A stretch of 39,074 nucleotides of DNA from a virus, in IMG/VR virus record IMGVR_UViG_3300038682_000138, positions 1 to 39,074 of that record; one strand, written 5' to 3'. Below are positions 14,300 through 22,152 of the stretch, in pieces. The position numbers and the translations under genes are program-made. Each line of letters begins with the position of its first letter. The stretch's first letter is position 1. The notes beneath the pieces were generated by a model. The model did not search any database and was not told where the DNA came from. It saw nothing but the letters and a program-made list of their open reading frames with translations.

Positions 14300-15817
14300 A
14301 TGACAGAAGCAACGGAAATGAAATTGGAAAACCCAACAGCGGTAATCGTAAACGCAAAGCTTGGAAGCGTTAAGCCAAACCCTTTCAGAGACATGGTTAT
14401 GTTCCCGATTGATACTGTAACTAAAGTTCCGGCTCTTGTTGAGTCTATGCAACAGACTGGCGTTTGGCCCTCGATTGTTGCTCGTCCTAAAGACAATATG
14501 ATTAACGGCAAAATCGTTAATCAGGAAGAGCTTATCGCGTTTATTGAGTCTGGCGCGGACATGTCAGAGGTAGTGTGGGAAAAAGCGTTTGGTCATCATC
14601 GTCAGGCCGCAGTTGAGGCTATGGGTTATGAGTCCATGCCGATTATTCCGACCGTTAATACCGATGAAGCAATGCTCCAGATGATGGCGAATGAGAATAA
14701 GGAAGGGTTTGGTAGTAATATCAACTCCAGTCTTGAAACTGTTCGACAGGTGCATAAACAGCTTATGGCTTCCATTGCCGATTACGATGACTACGATGCG
14801 TATGTTGAGGGCAATGGCGGTGTTGTCGCGAATTGTTTTTTCACCTCGTCAAAAGCATTTTTGGCGGCTCAGAAGGCCGTAGGTTTCCGTACCGTTAAGC
14901 GTTTCCTTGGTGAAACATGGAACGAAAGAGACGTACGTGCTCCTTTTGCGGTACTTAAAGCTGTAGACGATGGGCTATTTCATCAGGAAGATATCGTTCA
15001 CATTCCTTCAATGGGTCTTCTCGAAGAACTGTCTTCAATCGCCCGTGTAATTTTTATGGGGTTCACTCCTCAGGCGAAAGATTCAGAGCCAGTACCTGCC
15101 CCAAACTGGCCTCACTTGTTCAAAGTTGAAGCTGTTGAGGAAGTTATTAAGCGATGTTCTGCGAATCCTGCTGAAGGTAAAGCCAACGTTACTGTTACTG
15201 TAGCCCAGCTTTCTAAAGCCAGACAGTCCCTTCAGAAAGACGGTGTTAACCCTGCGTCATTCCTACGTTCCGGTAAAGGTAAGACTGCCTTTGACGTATA
15301 CGAAGCCGCGAAAAAACGGTTCCTTATTGAAGATGCCGACCTCGAGAAAAACATGTCTATTATTGACGGGCTTGTTGAGGTCGATGGTATGGGTGATTGG
15401 GACGGTCTCGAAGAACTCCAGATCAAGCTACGTAAAGCCGCGGAAAGATTCGCTGAAGGTGGCGGAGCTGAAGAACCTGGTGATGGTGAACTGTCCCCAA
15501 CAACTGAAGCGGATATCAATGCTGACCTTGGCGGAAGTGAAGGCGGTGATATGGTAGTAGGCGCTGACTTTGCTGACGTTACCGAAGACGGTACTAAAAT
15601 GCCTATCAATCAGCTTGCTCAGGCTGTAGTCGGGGACTGTGAGATTGTAGGATTCCGTGCTGACGCGCTTATCACTCGTCTTGACGAGCTTGAAGCAGAT
15701 GAAACTTTTGCTCTTGCAATCAACGGTCTGCTTAATAAGATCGCGATCATCGCCATGAAAGCTACTGGTAAGTCTGCTCTTACTGACGCGTTCAACGCGG
15801 CTACTAAAGCAGAGTAA
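14300..15817 (+). CDS. ParB-like protein (ParB/Sulfiredoxin-fold N-terminal domain)
   Basis: A 505-residue protein from ATG 14300 behind AAGGAG. The N-terminal ~140 residues match the ParB N-domain layout. V24-K25-P26-N27-P28-F29-R30 begins it, then a helix with LVESMQQTGVWPSIVARP (residues 46-63). GHHRQAA (98-104) aligns with the ParB GERRxxA box that contacts CTP, and NENKEGFG (131-138) aligns with the third ParB box (EN.QR). Residues about 140-260 hold helices including FLAAQKAVGFRTVKRFLGE, where ParB proteins carry their HTH. The C-terminal half is acidic and Gly-rich near residues 395-420. No ParA partner gene was found. Since the genome holds over twenty parS-like palindromes, this protein is the obvious candidate to bind them or work alongside host ParB. 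Binding is inferred. Some phage ParB-domain proteins act as nucleases instead. Confidence 0.8.
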   Translation: MTEATEMKLENPTAVIVNAKLGSVKPNPFRDMVMFPIDTVTKVPALVESMQQTGVWPSIVARPKDNMINGKIVNQEELIAFIESGADMSEVVWEKAFGHHRQAAVEAMGYESMPIIPTVNTDEAMLQMMANENKEGFGSNINSSLETVRQVHKQLMASIADYDDYDAYVEGNGGVVANCFFTSSKAFLAAQKAVGFRTVKRFLGETWNERDVRAPFAVLKAVDDGLFHQEDIVHIPSMGLLEELSSIARVIFMGFTPQAKDSEPVPAPNWPHLFKVEAVEEVIKRCSANPAEGKANVTVTVAQLSKARQSLQKDGVNPASFLRSGKGKTAFDVYEAAKKRFLIEDADLEKNMSIIDGLVEVDGMGDWDGLEELQIKLRKAAERFAEGGGAEEPGDGELSPTTEADINADLGGSEGGDMVVGADFADVTEDGTKMPINQLAQAVVGDCEIVGFRADALITRLDELEADETFALAINGLLNKIAIIAMKATGKSALTDAFNAATKAE

Positions 15818-15829
15818 GTTAAACAAGGG

Positions 15830-15843
15830 GTTCCATGTGGAAC
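15830..15843. repeat. parS-like palindrome, one substitution (CATGTG)
   Basis: GTTCCATGTGGAAC with AAGGG/CCCCTT flanks, between the ParB-like and DUF2800 genes. Confidence 0.93.
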
Positions 15844-15874
15844 CCCTTATCATGTTTTTTCACCGGGAGGGTTT

Positions 15875-17134
15875 ATGTCTTTAGACGATAAACAAATAAA
15901 AATAATTCAGGAATCAACGGGGCACTCGGTCTTTGGTAGTTCAAGTTTACCGAGAATCGTTCAGTGTCCCGGTTCCGTTGGCCGGGAGCTACAGGCGGGG
16001 TTGCAACCTACCTCTATCTATGCGGCCAAGGGAACAGAGCTACACGAGCTAACGGAGAAGGCGCTACGAGCGACCGACCCGGCTCAATACATCCACAGTC
16101 TTGATATACCTATAGACGATGCGGCCTACGTGTTAGACGCGGTGGATTATGTTATGGGGGTTGTCGCGGAGCATGAGAAGGAGCATTCAATAATCCCGTT
16201 GCCTGAAGAAAACGGTAAGTATGACATGGCTCAGGTTCGGGCGTGGGTGGCGGAAGGTAAAGCCGTCATGTTATTGGAGGTTCCAGGAAGCCTTGAAAGC
16301 TACGGGCTACCGGAGAGCTACGGTACGGGTGATGTTGTTATAATGTCATCACTACGGACTGACGTTATTGACCATAAGTTCGGGCATGGGGTTGCCGTTT
16401 ATGCTACAGGGAACTACCAATTGGTGGCCTACCTTGGCATGGCTGTTCCGTTCGTATCGTCTCCCGACCACGATCACAAGCTGTTTGTTCACATCAATCA
16501 GCCGACCAAACAAATATTCGATAAGTGGCAGGTTGAGTGGGACGTATTGTACCGTATGCTTCTTGGTGACGTGACAGACGCTATTGCTCTGGCACGGGGG
16601 GATAATCCACCATATAATCCTTCGGTATCTGCGTGTCGTTTCTGCGCCGGTAACAAGACTTGTAAGGAGAGGCACAGCACCCTTATGGGTCAGGCTAAGC
16701 TGATTAAGCGTATGGCTAACCATCCTAAGGAGGTATCTAACGAGCAGTGGGCTAAGTTTCTTGAGGCAAGCGAAGCGTTGAAAGCCGCGATAGGCCAGAT
16801 CGAGAAGTATGCGGTCACCCAGATTCAGAGCGGGGAAACGTTCGGCGACTTTAAACTGGTATCAGGGAGATCGACTCGCAAGTTTAACGATGTGGATAAG
16901 GCTAAAGAGCTAATGAAAAAGCGTTTAGGGGACAAAGCGTACAAGCCGAGGGATTTTATCACCTTAGCTCAGGCGGAGAAGGTCGACTCGAGTTTGAAGG
17001 ACGACCCGGATTGGTTAGACCTCATACATAAGCCGAGCGGTAAGCCTAAACTTGTGCGTGGTTCGCATAAAGGTAAGGCGCTAACGTACGGAGTCAAGGG
17101 GCTCATGAACGAAATGGCGTCAGGTAACTTATAA
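15875..17134 (+). CDS. DUF2800 family protein (PD-(D/E)XK nuclease-like, RecB-type)
   Basis: A 419-residue protein from ATG 15875 behind GGGAGG. It shows the DUF2800 layout. SSSLPRIVQCPGSVGREL near residue 20 corresponds to the SA..WL.CP.S motif. KGTELHELTEKAL follows. GTGDVVIMSS...DVIDHKFGHGVAVYA near residues 155-175 is the acidic nuclease core (GT.D....D.K.G.G). NYQLVAYLGMA is the QL..Y motif. A late CRFCAGNKTCKER cluster may bind metal or an iron-sulphur centre. Such proteins are encoded beside DUF2815 ssDNA-binding proteins in phage replication modules, exactly as here, and are thought to act in recombination or DNA-end processing. Confidence 0.87.
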   Translation: MSLDDKQIKIIQESTGHSVFGSSSLPRIVQCPGSVGRELQAGLQPTSIYAAKGTELHELTEKALRATDPAQYIHSLDIPIDDAAYVLDAVDYVMGVVAEHEKEHSIIPLPEENGKYDMAQVRAWVAEGKAVMLLEVPGSLESYGLPESYGTGDVVIMSSLRTDVIDHKFGHGVAVYATGNYQLVAYLGMAVPFVSSPDHDHKLFVHINQPTKQIFDKWQVEWDVLYRMLLGDVTDAIALARGDNPPYNPSVSACRFCAGNKTCKERHSTLMGQAKLIKRMANHPKEVSNEQWAKFLEASEALKAAIGQIEKYAVTQIQSGETFGDFKLVSGRSTRKFNDVDKAKELMKKRLGDKAYKPRDFITLAQAEKVDSSLKDDPDWLDLIHKPSGKPKLVRGSHKGKALTYGVKGLMNEMASGNL

Positions 17135-17141
17135 TCAAAGG

Positions 17142-17155
17142 GTTCCACGTGGAAC
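17142..17155. repeat. parS-like palindrome, perfect core
   Basis: GTTCCACGTGGAAC with AAAGG/CCCCTT flanks, between the DUF2800 and DUF2815 genes. Confidence 0.95.
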
Positions 17156-17176
17156 CCCTTAAAGAGGAGAAACATT

Positions 17177-17809
17177 ATGGAAGTTAACCCAAACAATCTT
17201 ATCACGGAAGAAGTAACCTTCAGCTACGTAAACCTTTTCACCCCGCGACCTAACGACAGTGGGCTCCTTAAGTATTCAGCTTGTCTCCTTCTTAATAAAG
17301 ACAACAAGAAGGAGAAGGCCAGATGGGACGCGGCTGTTGAAGCGGCTATTCAGAAGGGCATCAAAGCCGGGAAGTTCACTGCGGCTCAGCGTCCTATTCT
17401 CAAGCTACCTATTCGTGACGGGGACAAAGAGCTTGAGATGGAAGTTAAGAAGGGCGACGAGTATAAGAACCGATGGTTCATAAATACCGGAGCACACCAC
17501 ACCAACAGAGAGGGCGCTGTACTTCCTCCTCCTGAAGTAACGAAACCACAGGGCGGAATCGCAGTTCCTATCCTTGATCAGACTGAGTTCTTCAGCGGTT
17601 GTACTGGCCGGGCTATCATTTCCTTTTACGCGTTCAACGAAGGCGGGTCAAAAGGTATTGCGGTAGGCATTAACGGCGCGTATAAAATGAGTGAAGGTGA
17701 AAGGCTTGACGGCAGGGTTAAAGCGACATCAGCGTTCGCTTCATTTGCGGAAGCCGACTCTGAGGCTGACCCATCACTTGACCGCGGGACCGATAGCGAT
17801 TTTGAATAG
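17177..17809 (+). CDS. DUF2815 ssDNA-binding protein (Enc34-type)
   Basis: A 210-residue protein from ATG 17177 behind AGAGGAG. The order of motifs matches the DUF2815 / phage Enc34 ssDNA-binding family: VTFSYVNLFTPRP at the N-terminus, YSACLLLNKDNKK, W..AVEAAI..G, LPIRDGDKE, KNRWFINTGA, F.SGCTGRAIISFYAFNEGGSKGIAVGINGAYK, and an acidic C-terminal tail ending in DSDFE. That family has an OB fold and an acidic tail used for partner contacts. The position between DUF2800 and DNA polymerase is the usual one. Confidence 0.87.
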   Translation: MEVNPNNLITEEVTFSYVNLFTPRPNDSGLLKYSACLLLNKDNKKEKARWDAAVEAAIQKGIKAGKFTAAQRPILKLPIRDGDKELEMEVKKGDEYKNRWFINTGAHHTNREGAVLPPPEVTKPQGGIAVPILDQTEFFSGCTGRAIISFYAFNEGGSKGIAVGINGAYKMSEGERLDGRVKATSAFASFAEADSEADPSLDRGTDSDFE

Positions 17810-17817
17810 TAACATTA

Positions 17818-17834
17818 TACGTAAATAATACGTA
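17818..17834. promoter_or_regulatory. TACGTA-N5-TACGTA operator-like pair
   Basis: The 11-bp-pitch pair is directly followed by a perfect ACCACCATA palindrome and precedes the small gene at 17888. Confidence 0.7.
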
Positions 17835-17862
17835 AACCACCATAAAATATTTTATGGTGGTT
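17835..17862. repeat. Perfect 28-bp palindrome of ACCACCATA units
   Basis: AACCACCATAAAAT and its exact reverse complement abut without spacer. This is the most symmetrical member of the second dispersed repeat family. A weak intergenic terminator or operator role is possible. Confidence 0.9.
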
Positions 17863-17887
17863 AACCTTAACAAACCGGAGGTACGAC

Positions 17888-18067
17888 ATGCAGGTAAAAG
17901 AAATAGAAGTTAAGTACGGAGTCACTAAGAATCTTGGGAACTACGAGTCCCTACGCATGGACTATGGCGCGAGAGTTCAGTTGGAAGACGGCGAGAAACC
18001 CGCGGATGTCATTGATAAGACCCGTGAGTACCTCAAAGAAAAAATGAAAGCCGATATAGGTATGTAG
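17888..18067 (+). CDS. Conserved-type 59-residue phage protein
   Basis: ATG 17888 follows CGGAGG. It encodes MQVKEIEVKYGVTKNLGNYE and a helical tail. The YG.T.NLGNYES pattern is one I recognise from small unnamed phage proteins near replication genes. A Y-G-x-T-x-N-L-G-x-Y core followed by a beta strand and a helix suggests a compact alpha/beta fold. Function is unknown. It lies between the ssDNA-binding protein and DNA polymerase. Confidence 0.7.
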   Translation: MQVKEIEVKYGVTKNLGNYESLRMDYGARVQLEDGEKPADVIDKTREYLKEKMKADIGM

Positions 18068-18074
18068 TACATAT

Positions 18075-18232
18075 AGATAGCGGGCTCGGCTCTTCTGATT
18101 ATGCAATAGTGCAGAGCTCAGGGTAATACGGTTTATTTTAACTTTATATTTTTAGCCTTTTTGAAAAGGTTAGATTACTATAGAAGTTAGATTCAGCTGA
18201 TCATTTTCCGCCGGGTGTTTAGCCCGCTATCT
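18075..18232 (+). ncRNA. Tandem structured element, copy A
   Basis: A 12-bp closing stem (AGATAGCGGGCT 18075-18086, AGCCCGCTATCT 18221-18232) encloses a block at 18101-18132 that is 29/32 identical to copy B. A local stem, CTGA (18095-18098) with TCAG (18118-18121), becomes ACGA/TCGT in copy B, a compensatory change. A CCTTTTTGAAAAGG hairpin lies inside. It may be a structured RNA, or a single-strand initiation or origin element. No known class is recognised. Confidence 0.65.
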
Positions 18233-18252
18233 CTAAGTAGTACATAAGATTT

Positions 18253-18350
18253 ACAGCTCCCCTACGATAATGCAATAGTGCAGAACTCGTGGTAATACGG
18301 TAGCACATCGAATTTAATCGTTGATTGTTGGGAAGGACCGGGGGAGCTGT
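18253..18350 (+). ncRNA. Tandem structured element, copy B
   Basis: The closing stem ACAGCTCCCC (18253-18262) with GGGGAGCTGT (18341-18350) is unrelated in sequence to copy A but at the equivalent position. The shared block is 18270-18301, containing ATGCAATAGTGCAGA and GGTAATACGGT at identical spacing. The inner stem is ACGA (18264-18267) with TCGT (18287-18290). It ends 23 bases before the DNA polymerase start. Confidence 0.65.
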
Positions 18351-18373
18351 CATTATAAATAGGAGGTAGCACA

Positions 18374-20344
18374 ATGGCAAGGCCAATAGTACATTTCGAT
18401 AAGGAGGTCGCATCAGGGGCCCCTATAGAGTGGGGCAGGCACCAATTTCTGACAGATAAACAAGCTCACTTCCAATGCATGGCGTGGTCTATTAACGCGA
18501 TGCCCACCAAATTGTGGTTGCCGGGGATGCCTATCCCTGCGCCTTTCTTAAGTCCTAAAGATTATACATTCTCTGCGTTTAATATCCAGTTCGACCAGTT
18601 AGCTATCAACATTCTCGGCCCTCGCTATGGGTTCAAGGAGATCCCATTAGAGAATTGCCAAGATGTCATGGCGCTTGCCGGTAGGTATGGGCTACCCCAG
18701 TCTCTTGAAAAATTAGGTAAGGCGTTAGGTGTTAACCTCGGTAAGTTGAAAGACGGCAAGAGATTAGTAAAGCTGTTCTGTTCTCCCCCGTTTCATAATC
18801 CTAAGAAGGATAAGATATGGAACAATCAGGAGTTTCATAAGCTGTGCGCGTACTGTAAGCGTGACGTTGATTCTATGAAAGAGATCATATCTAAGCTACC
18901 CGCGTCGCAGTTGTCCGCCTCAGAGCAGAACGTTTGGCAAGTGACAGCCACCATAAATAAGCGAGGCGTTCCGGTAGATCATGCGGCAGTCGTGCGCATT
19001 AATCAGGTTATCGACCATTATCGGGCAACAGAAACGAAGAAGGTTCCGCTAATAACCGACGGCGAGATTAACACCATCGGCCAAAGGGCTAAGATTATAG
19101 ATTGGTGTAGCGACAGAGGCGTAGAGTTAGAGAACCTGCAAGCGGCTACGGTGGACGAGGTTTTAAAGGGGTTCCACGTGGAACCCTTTGATAATAAAGT
19201 GTATGAGCTATTAAAACTACGTCAGGTGTTGGGTGGTGCCGCAGTCAAGAAGTATGTCCGGCTACAGAATATGACCCTTAACGGTAGGATTCATGACAAC
19301 CTCCGCTATTATGGGGCGAGCACCGGCCGTCCTACTGGAGGCGGGTTTCAAATGCTCAACCTACCCAGGGCTACTATCAAACCGATAGGTGAAGAGACGC
19401 CGGACGACGCAGTTCAACGTGTAATAGGTACGTTCTATGATACTACGGTTCTCAAAGACCCGGCCATTCTCGAGCACGCTAAAGCTCTTGTTCGCCCTAT
19501 GTTGAAAGCGCCAGAAGGTAAACGTATTATGGCGGCTGACTGGTCGTCGATAGAATACATATTACTGATGTGGTTCGCCGGAGAGACTGAAAAGGTGGAG
19601 AGATTCCGTAATGGCTTTGACCCGTATATAGATTTCGCTACAAAAATATTTCAGGTGGAGTACGAGTACGTTAATAAAGATCAACGACAACAGGCTAAGC
19701 CTCCGGTACTCGGCGCAGGGTATATGTTGGGCGCTCGGGCGTTGGTTGAGTATGCTTCAGGATACGGGGTTATCCTAACTCTCGAAGAGGCTCAGGTTCT
19801 CGTTAACTTATACCGATCAGAAAATCCTAAGGTTAAGAAGTCTTGGTACGCGCTTAAGAACATGGCTCAATATGCGGTTAGGAATCATGGGGTTCCATAT
19901 AGAACCCATAGGTGTGAGTTCAAAGTTATATACGACAGATCGGGGAGGCACTGGCTGAGGTTTACTATTCCATCTGGTCGCAGTTTGTATTACTGTGAAC
20001 CGAAGATGGCTTCTGGCCCCTATGGCCCCGCCATTAAGCATAAGGGCGTCGACCCCAATAAGAAGATATGGACGTGGATTTATCTAAAGCCGCAGAGGAT
20101 AATTGAGAACTGTATTCAGGCTCTCGGAAGAGACGTAATGAACGGTGGCCTCGATAGGCTAATCAAGCATGGGTATAACCCGATCGTTCAGGTATACGAT
20201 GAGGCCGTTATGGAAGAGCCGAAAGAAGGGATACAGCTACGATATGAGCAGGCTACAAAGTTGATGTGTATACCACCGACGTGGGCCCCGGACTTACCGC
20301 TATTTGCTGAAGGGTATATAGCTAAACGATATAGAAAAGGATAA
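18374..20344 (+). CDS. Family A DNA polymerase with 3'-5' exonuclease
   Basis: A 656-residue replicative polymerase from ATG 18374 behind AGGAGGT. Exonuclease: D9-x-E11 (HFDKE), NIQFDQLAI near residue 75 and YCKRDVD near residue 165 give the DEDDy set. Polymerase: motif A AADWSSIEYILLM (about 387-400), motif B RQQAKPPVLGAGYMLG (about 437-452, with the R...K...G..Y core), and motif C VQVYDEAVM (about 603-611), where Y replaces the more usual H of HDE. Residues 265-272 (KGFHVEPF) are encoded by a perfect parS-like palindrome in the linker between exonuclease and polymerase domains. Context: between structured elements and VRR-NUC. Confidence 0.93.
   Translation: MARPIVHFDKEVASGAPIEWGRHQFLTDKQAHFQCMAWSINAMPTKLWLPGMPIPAPFLSPKDYTFSAFNIQFDQLAINILGPRYGFKEIPLENCQDVMALAGRYGLPQSLEKLGKALGVNLGKLKDGKRLVKLFCSPPFHNPKKDKIWNNQEFHKLCAYCKRDVDSMKEIISKLPASQLSASEQNVWQVTATINKRGVPVDHAAVVRINQVIDHYRATETKKVPLITDGEINTIGQRAKIIDWCSDRGVELENLQAATVDEVLKGFHVEPFDNKVYELLKLRQVLGGAAVKKYVRLQNMTLNGRIHDNLRYYGASTGRPTGGGFQMLNLPRATIKPIGEETPDDAVQRVIGTFYDTTVLKDPAILEHAKALVRPMLKAPEGKRIMAADWSSIEYILLMWFAGETEKVERFRNGFDPYIDFATKIFQVEYEYVNKDQRQQAKPPVLGAGYMLGARALVEYASGYGVILTLEEAQVLVNLYRSENPKVKKSWYALKNMAQYAVRNHGVPYRTHRCEFKVIYDRSGRHWLRFTIPSGRSLYYCEPKMASGPYGPAIKHKGVDPNKKIWTWIYLKPQRIIENCIQALGRDVMNGGLDRLIKHGYNPIVQVYDEAVMEEPKEGIQLRYEQATKLMCIPPTWAPDLPLFAEGYIAKRYRKG
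19171..19184. repeat. parS-like palindrome, perfect core, inside DNA polymerase gene
   Basis: GTTCCACGTGGAAC with AAAGGG/CCCTTT flanks, in frame as KGFHVEPF. A much weaker look-alike (GTTCCATATAGAAC, 19892-19905) lies later in the same gene and may be chance. Confidence 0.95.
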
Positions 20345-20355
20345 GGAGTAGAGTG

Positions 20356-20565
20356 ATGAAAGCATTTACGTGTACTAAATTCAAAGGTCATTGGCCGGTA
20401 GGAGTAAGCGCCATAATTATAGCGCCAACCGCTTTTATGGCGGTTGAATTATTGGAAGAGGAATTGACGTTGGCGGGGATACCTCAAGAGGTAAAGATCA
20501 GTAAGTTAGAAGAGATATCTCTCGAGGAGTCAAAGGCTATAATACTACGAGATGGGGACTACTAA
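20356..20565 (+). CDS. 69-residue phage protein, unknown
   Basis: ATG 20356 is preferred over the adjacent GTG because of AAGGAG spacing. It encodes MKAFTCTKFKGHWPVGVSAI and a helical acidic part (FMAVELLEEELTLAGIP). I associate short proteins of this kind (F.C..F.GH.PVG..A...A......A..LL..EL) with positions next to phage DNA polymerase genes. Function is unknown. Its stop overlaps the next start in TAATG. Confidence 0.65.
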   Translation: MKAFTCTKFKGHWPVGVSAIIIAPTAFMAVELLEEELTLAGIPQEVKISKLEEISLEESKAIILRDGDY

Positions 20566-20954
20566 TGGGCAGACGGTATAATAAACACACGGTGGTTAAG
20601 GAGTCGGTTATAGAAAACTACCTTGTTAAAGAGGTAGAGAAGCTCGGGGGTATAGCTATTAAGTTTAACCCCCATAATAATAGGGGGTTGCCGGATAGGA
20701 TATGTTTCTTTCCCGGTGGGTTTCTTCTGTTGGTCGAGGTCAAACGCCCCGGCGAACGGCCACGGAAAAACCAAGAACGACAGCTACGGTTCTTCCGCAA
20801 GCTTGGGTTTCAAGCGACCTTCGCGGATACGAAGGGTCGTGTTGATCAGGTGTTAAAGTGGGTGCTTGAGTACATGAGCAAGCATCGCATGGGGTTCCAT
20901 GTGGAACATGTTTGTTATAGAAAGGATTGTATAATTCGGAGGGATACGAAATGA
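20565..20954 (+). CDS. VRR-NUC domain nuclease
   Basis: A 129-residue protein translationally coupled to the previous gene (TAATG at 20563-20567). It has the VRR-NUC layout: E-S-x-I-E-x-Y-L at residues 14-21, a conserved GG.A.KF.P..NRGLPDRI segment (G..D of the nuclease core), LLLVEVKRPGERPRKNQER (the E-x-K motif followed by Q), and VDQVLKWV at the end. It is a PD-(D/E)XK-type structure-specific endonuclease, probably for branched DNA. The final ~20 residues start GFHVEH, encoded by a parS-like palindrome, so the C-terminus is an extension and may not be functional. Confidence 0.88.
   Translation: MGRRYNKHTVVKESVIENYLVKEVEKLGGIAIKFNPHNNRGLPDRICFFPGGFLLLVEVKRPGERPRKNQERQLRFFRKLGFQATFADTKGRVDQVLKWVLEYMSKHRMGFHVEHVCYRKDCIIRRDTK
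20894..20907. repeat. parS-like palindrome, one substitution (CATGTG)
   Basis: GTTCCATGTGGAAC inside the 3' end of the VRR-NUC gene and 43 bp ahead of the ligase start. Confidence 0.92.
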
Positions 20955-22144
20955 ATCTAAGTGATGTAATACTAAAGGAGATAGATACGCTACGATCAAC
21001 CTCCGGTAAGAAGGCTAAGGAGAGATTGCTGAAGAAGTGCGTTGAGCGGTCTACGTTTAAGAAGATACTATACTATACGTATAGTCCGTATCGTAGATTC
21101 CACATACGCAAGATACCAACGGACGTCGTAGGCAGAGGGTTTGGTGAGCTCAGTCACGAGACGTGGGTACTTTTAAACAAGTTATCTTTCCGTAAGATGA
21201 CCGGAGTCGCGGCTCGGGAGTCGCTGTTTGAGCACATCGAATACCTAAACCCTTCCGCCGGTGAGATTCTAAAGATGATAATCCGCAAGGATTTAAAAGC
21301 AGGGGTAGCCACCAAAACAATTAACAAGATTGCTCCTGGCCTGATACCTACGTTTGAATGTCAGTTAGTGGAAGAGTGGGTAGACAACAAAGTTAAGTGG
21401 CCGATTCTTATAGCCCCTAAGATTGATGGTACTCGTGGGGAGAAGAGGGGGGCCACCATATACACGCGTAGCGGGCACCCCATCGTCGGGCTTGACCACA
21501 TCATTCAATACCTCGACACGGTACATCCCACGATAATGACATCCGGGGAGTTGTGGGTTCCGGGTATGCCCTTTCGTAGGTCGGACGGGCTGATGCGGTC
21601 TAACAAGCCCGAGAAGCCCAACGCAAGGTACGCTCTGTTTGATATACCTTCTATGGTTGACGCTCCGTTGAAGGATAGAATAACCGCGCTGTCTAAATCT
21701 TTTTATCCTTTAGAGTCTAACCCGCTTCCGCCGGTATGCTTTATACCTCATGCGTGGGCGCACAACATGGATGAAGTAGACGCCATGTATAATTTATGGC
21801 GGTCTAAAGGGTATGAAGGTCTTGTAGGTAAAGACCCTAACAGCTTACCCTACATGGGGCGTAACCACGATTGGATGAGAAGGGTTCCAACCATTAGCGC
21901 CGAGTACCTTATCACAGGGGTTTACGAAAGTGAAGAGCGTCCCGGATTCATGGGTGGCGTAATCATACAAGGCGGTATAAAAGTAGGCTCCGGCTTCTCT
22001 GATGCAGAGAGGTTAGAGTATCTCCATAACCCCCATAATATCATTGGGCGCTATGGGACTATTGAGGCAAAGGAAAAAACGGTAGCGGGCTCTTTGAGAC
22101 AGCCTATATTTAAAGCTGTCCGATGGGACATCCCGCGGACGTAG
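20951..22144 (+). CDS. ATP-dependent DNA ligase
   Basis: A 397-residue ligase from ATG 20951 behind CGGAGG. It overlaps the VRR-NUC stop by four bases (ATGA). The nucleotidyl lysine is K157 in APKIDGTRG (motif I, KxDGxR). GELWVPG is motif III, ALFDIP follows, YEGLVGKDP is motif IV, and the C-terminal GVIIQ...KVGSGF segment matches the OB-fold motifs. The N-terminal ~130 residues (LLKKC...LK..IRKDLKAGV..KTINK..PGLIP) correspond to the helical DNA-binding region of bacteriophage and type I DNA ligases. It would seal nicks during replication and recombination. Confidence 0.93.
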   Translation: MNLSDVILKEIDTLRSTSGKKAKERLLKKCVERSTFKKILYYTYSPYRRFHIRKIPTDVVGRGFGELSHETWVLLNKLSFRKMTGVAARESLFEHIEYLNPSAGEILKMIIRKDLKAGVATKTINKIAPGLIPTFECQLVEEWVDNKVKWPILIAPKIDGTRGEKRGATIYTRSGHPIVGLDHIIQYLDTVHPTIMTSGELWVPGMPFRRSDGLMRSNKPEKPNARYALFDIPSMVDAPLKDRITALSKSFYPLESNPLPPVCFIPHAWAHNMDEVDAMYNLWRSKGYEGLVGKDPNSLPYMGRNHDWMRRVPTISAEYLITGVYESEERPGFMGGVIIQGGIKVGSGFSDAERLEYLHNPHNIIGRYGTIEAKEKTVAGSLRQPIFKAVRWDIPRT

Positions 22145-22152
22145 GAGGAACT

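Noticed and set aside
18122-18132. GGTAATACGGT resembling the 16S rRNA 530 loop and a ColE1 origin-flanking sequence
   Set aside because: A 10-11 base match is short and the surrounding sequence differs. It is probably coincidence and not evidence of an rRNA or plasmid fragment.
19892-19905. GTTCCATATAGAAC in the DNA polymerase gene as another parS-like site
   Set aside because: Three differences including loss of the CG core. It may be chance, so it is not counted among the sites.
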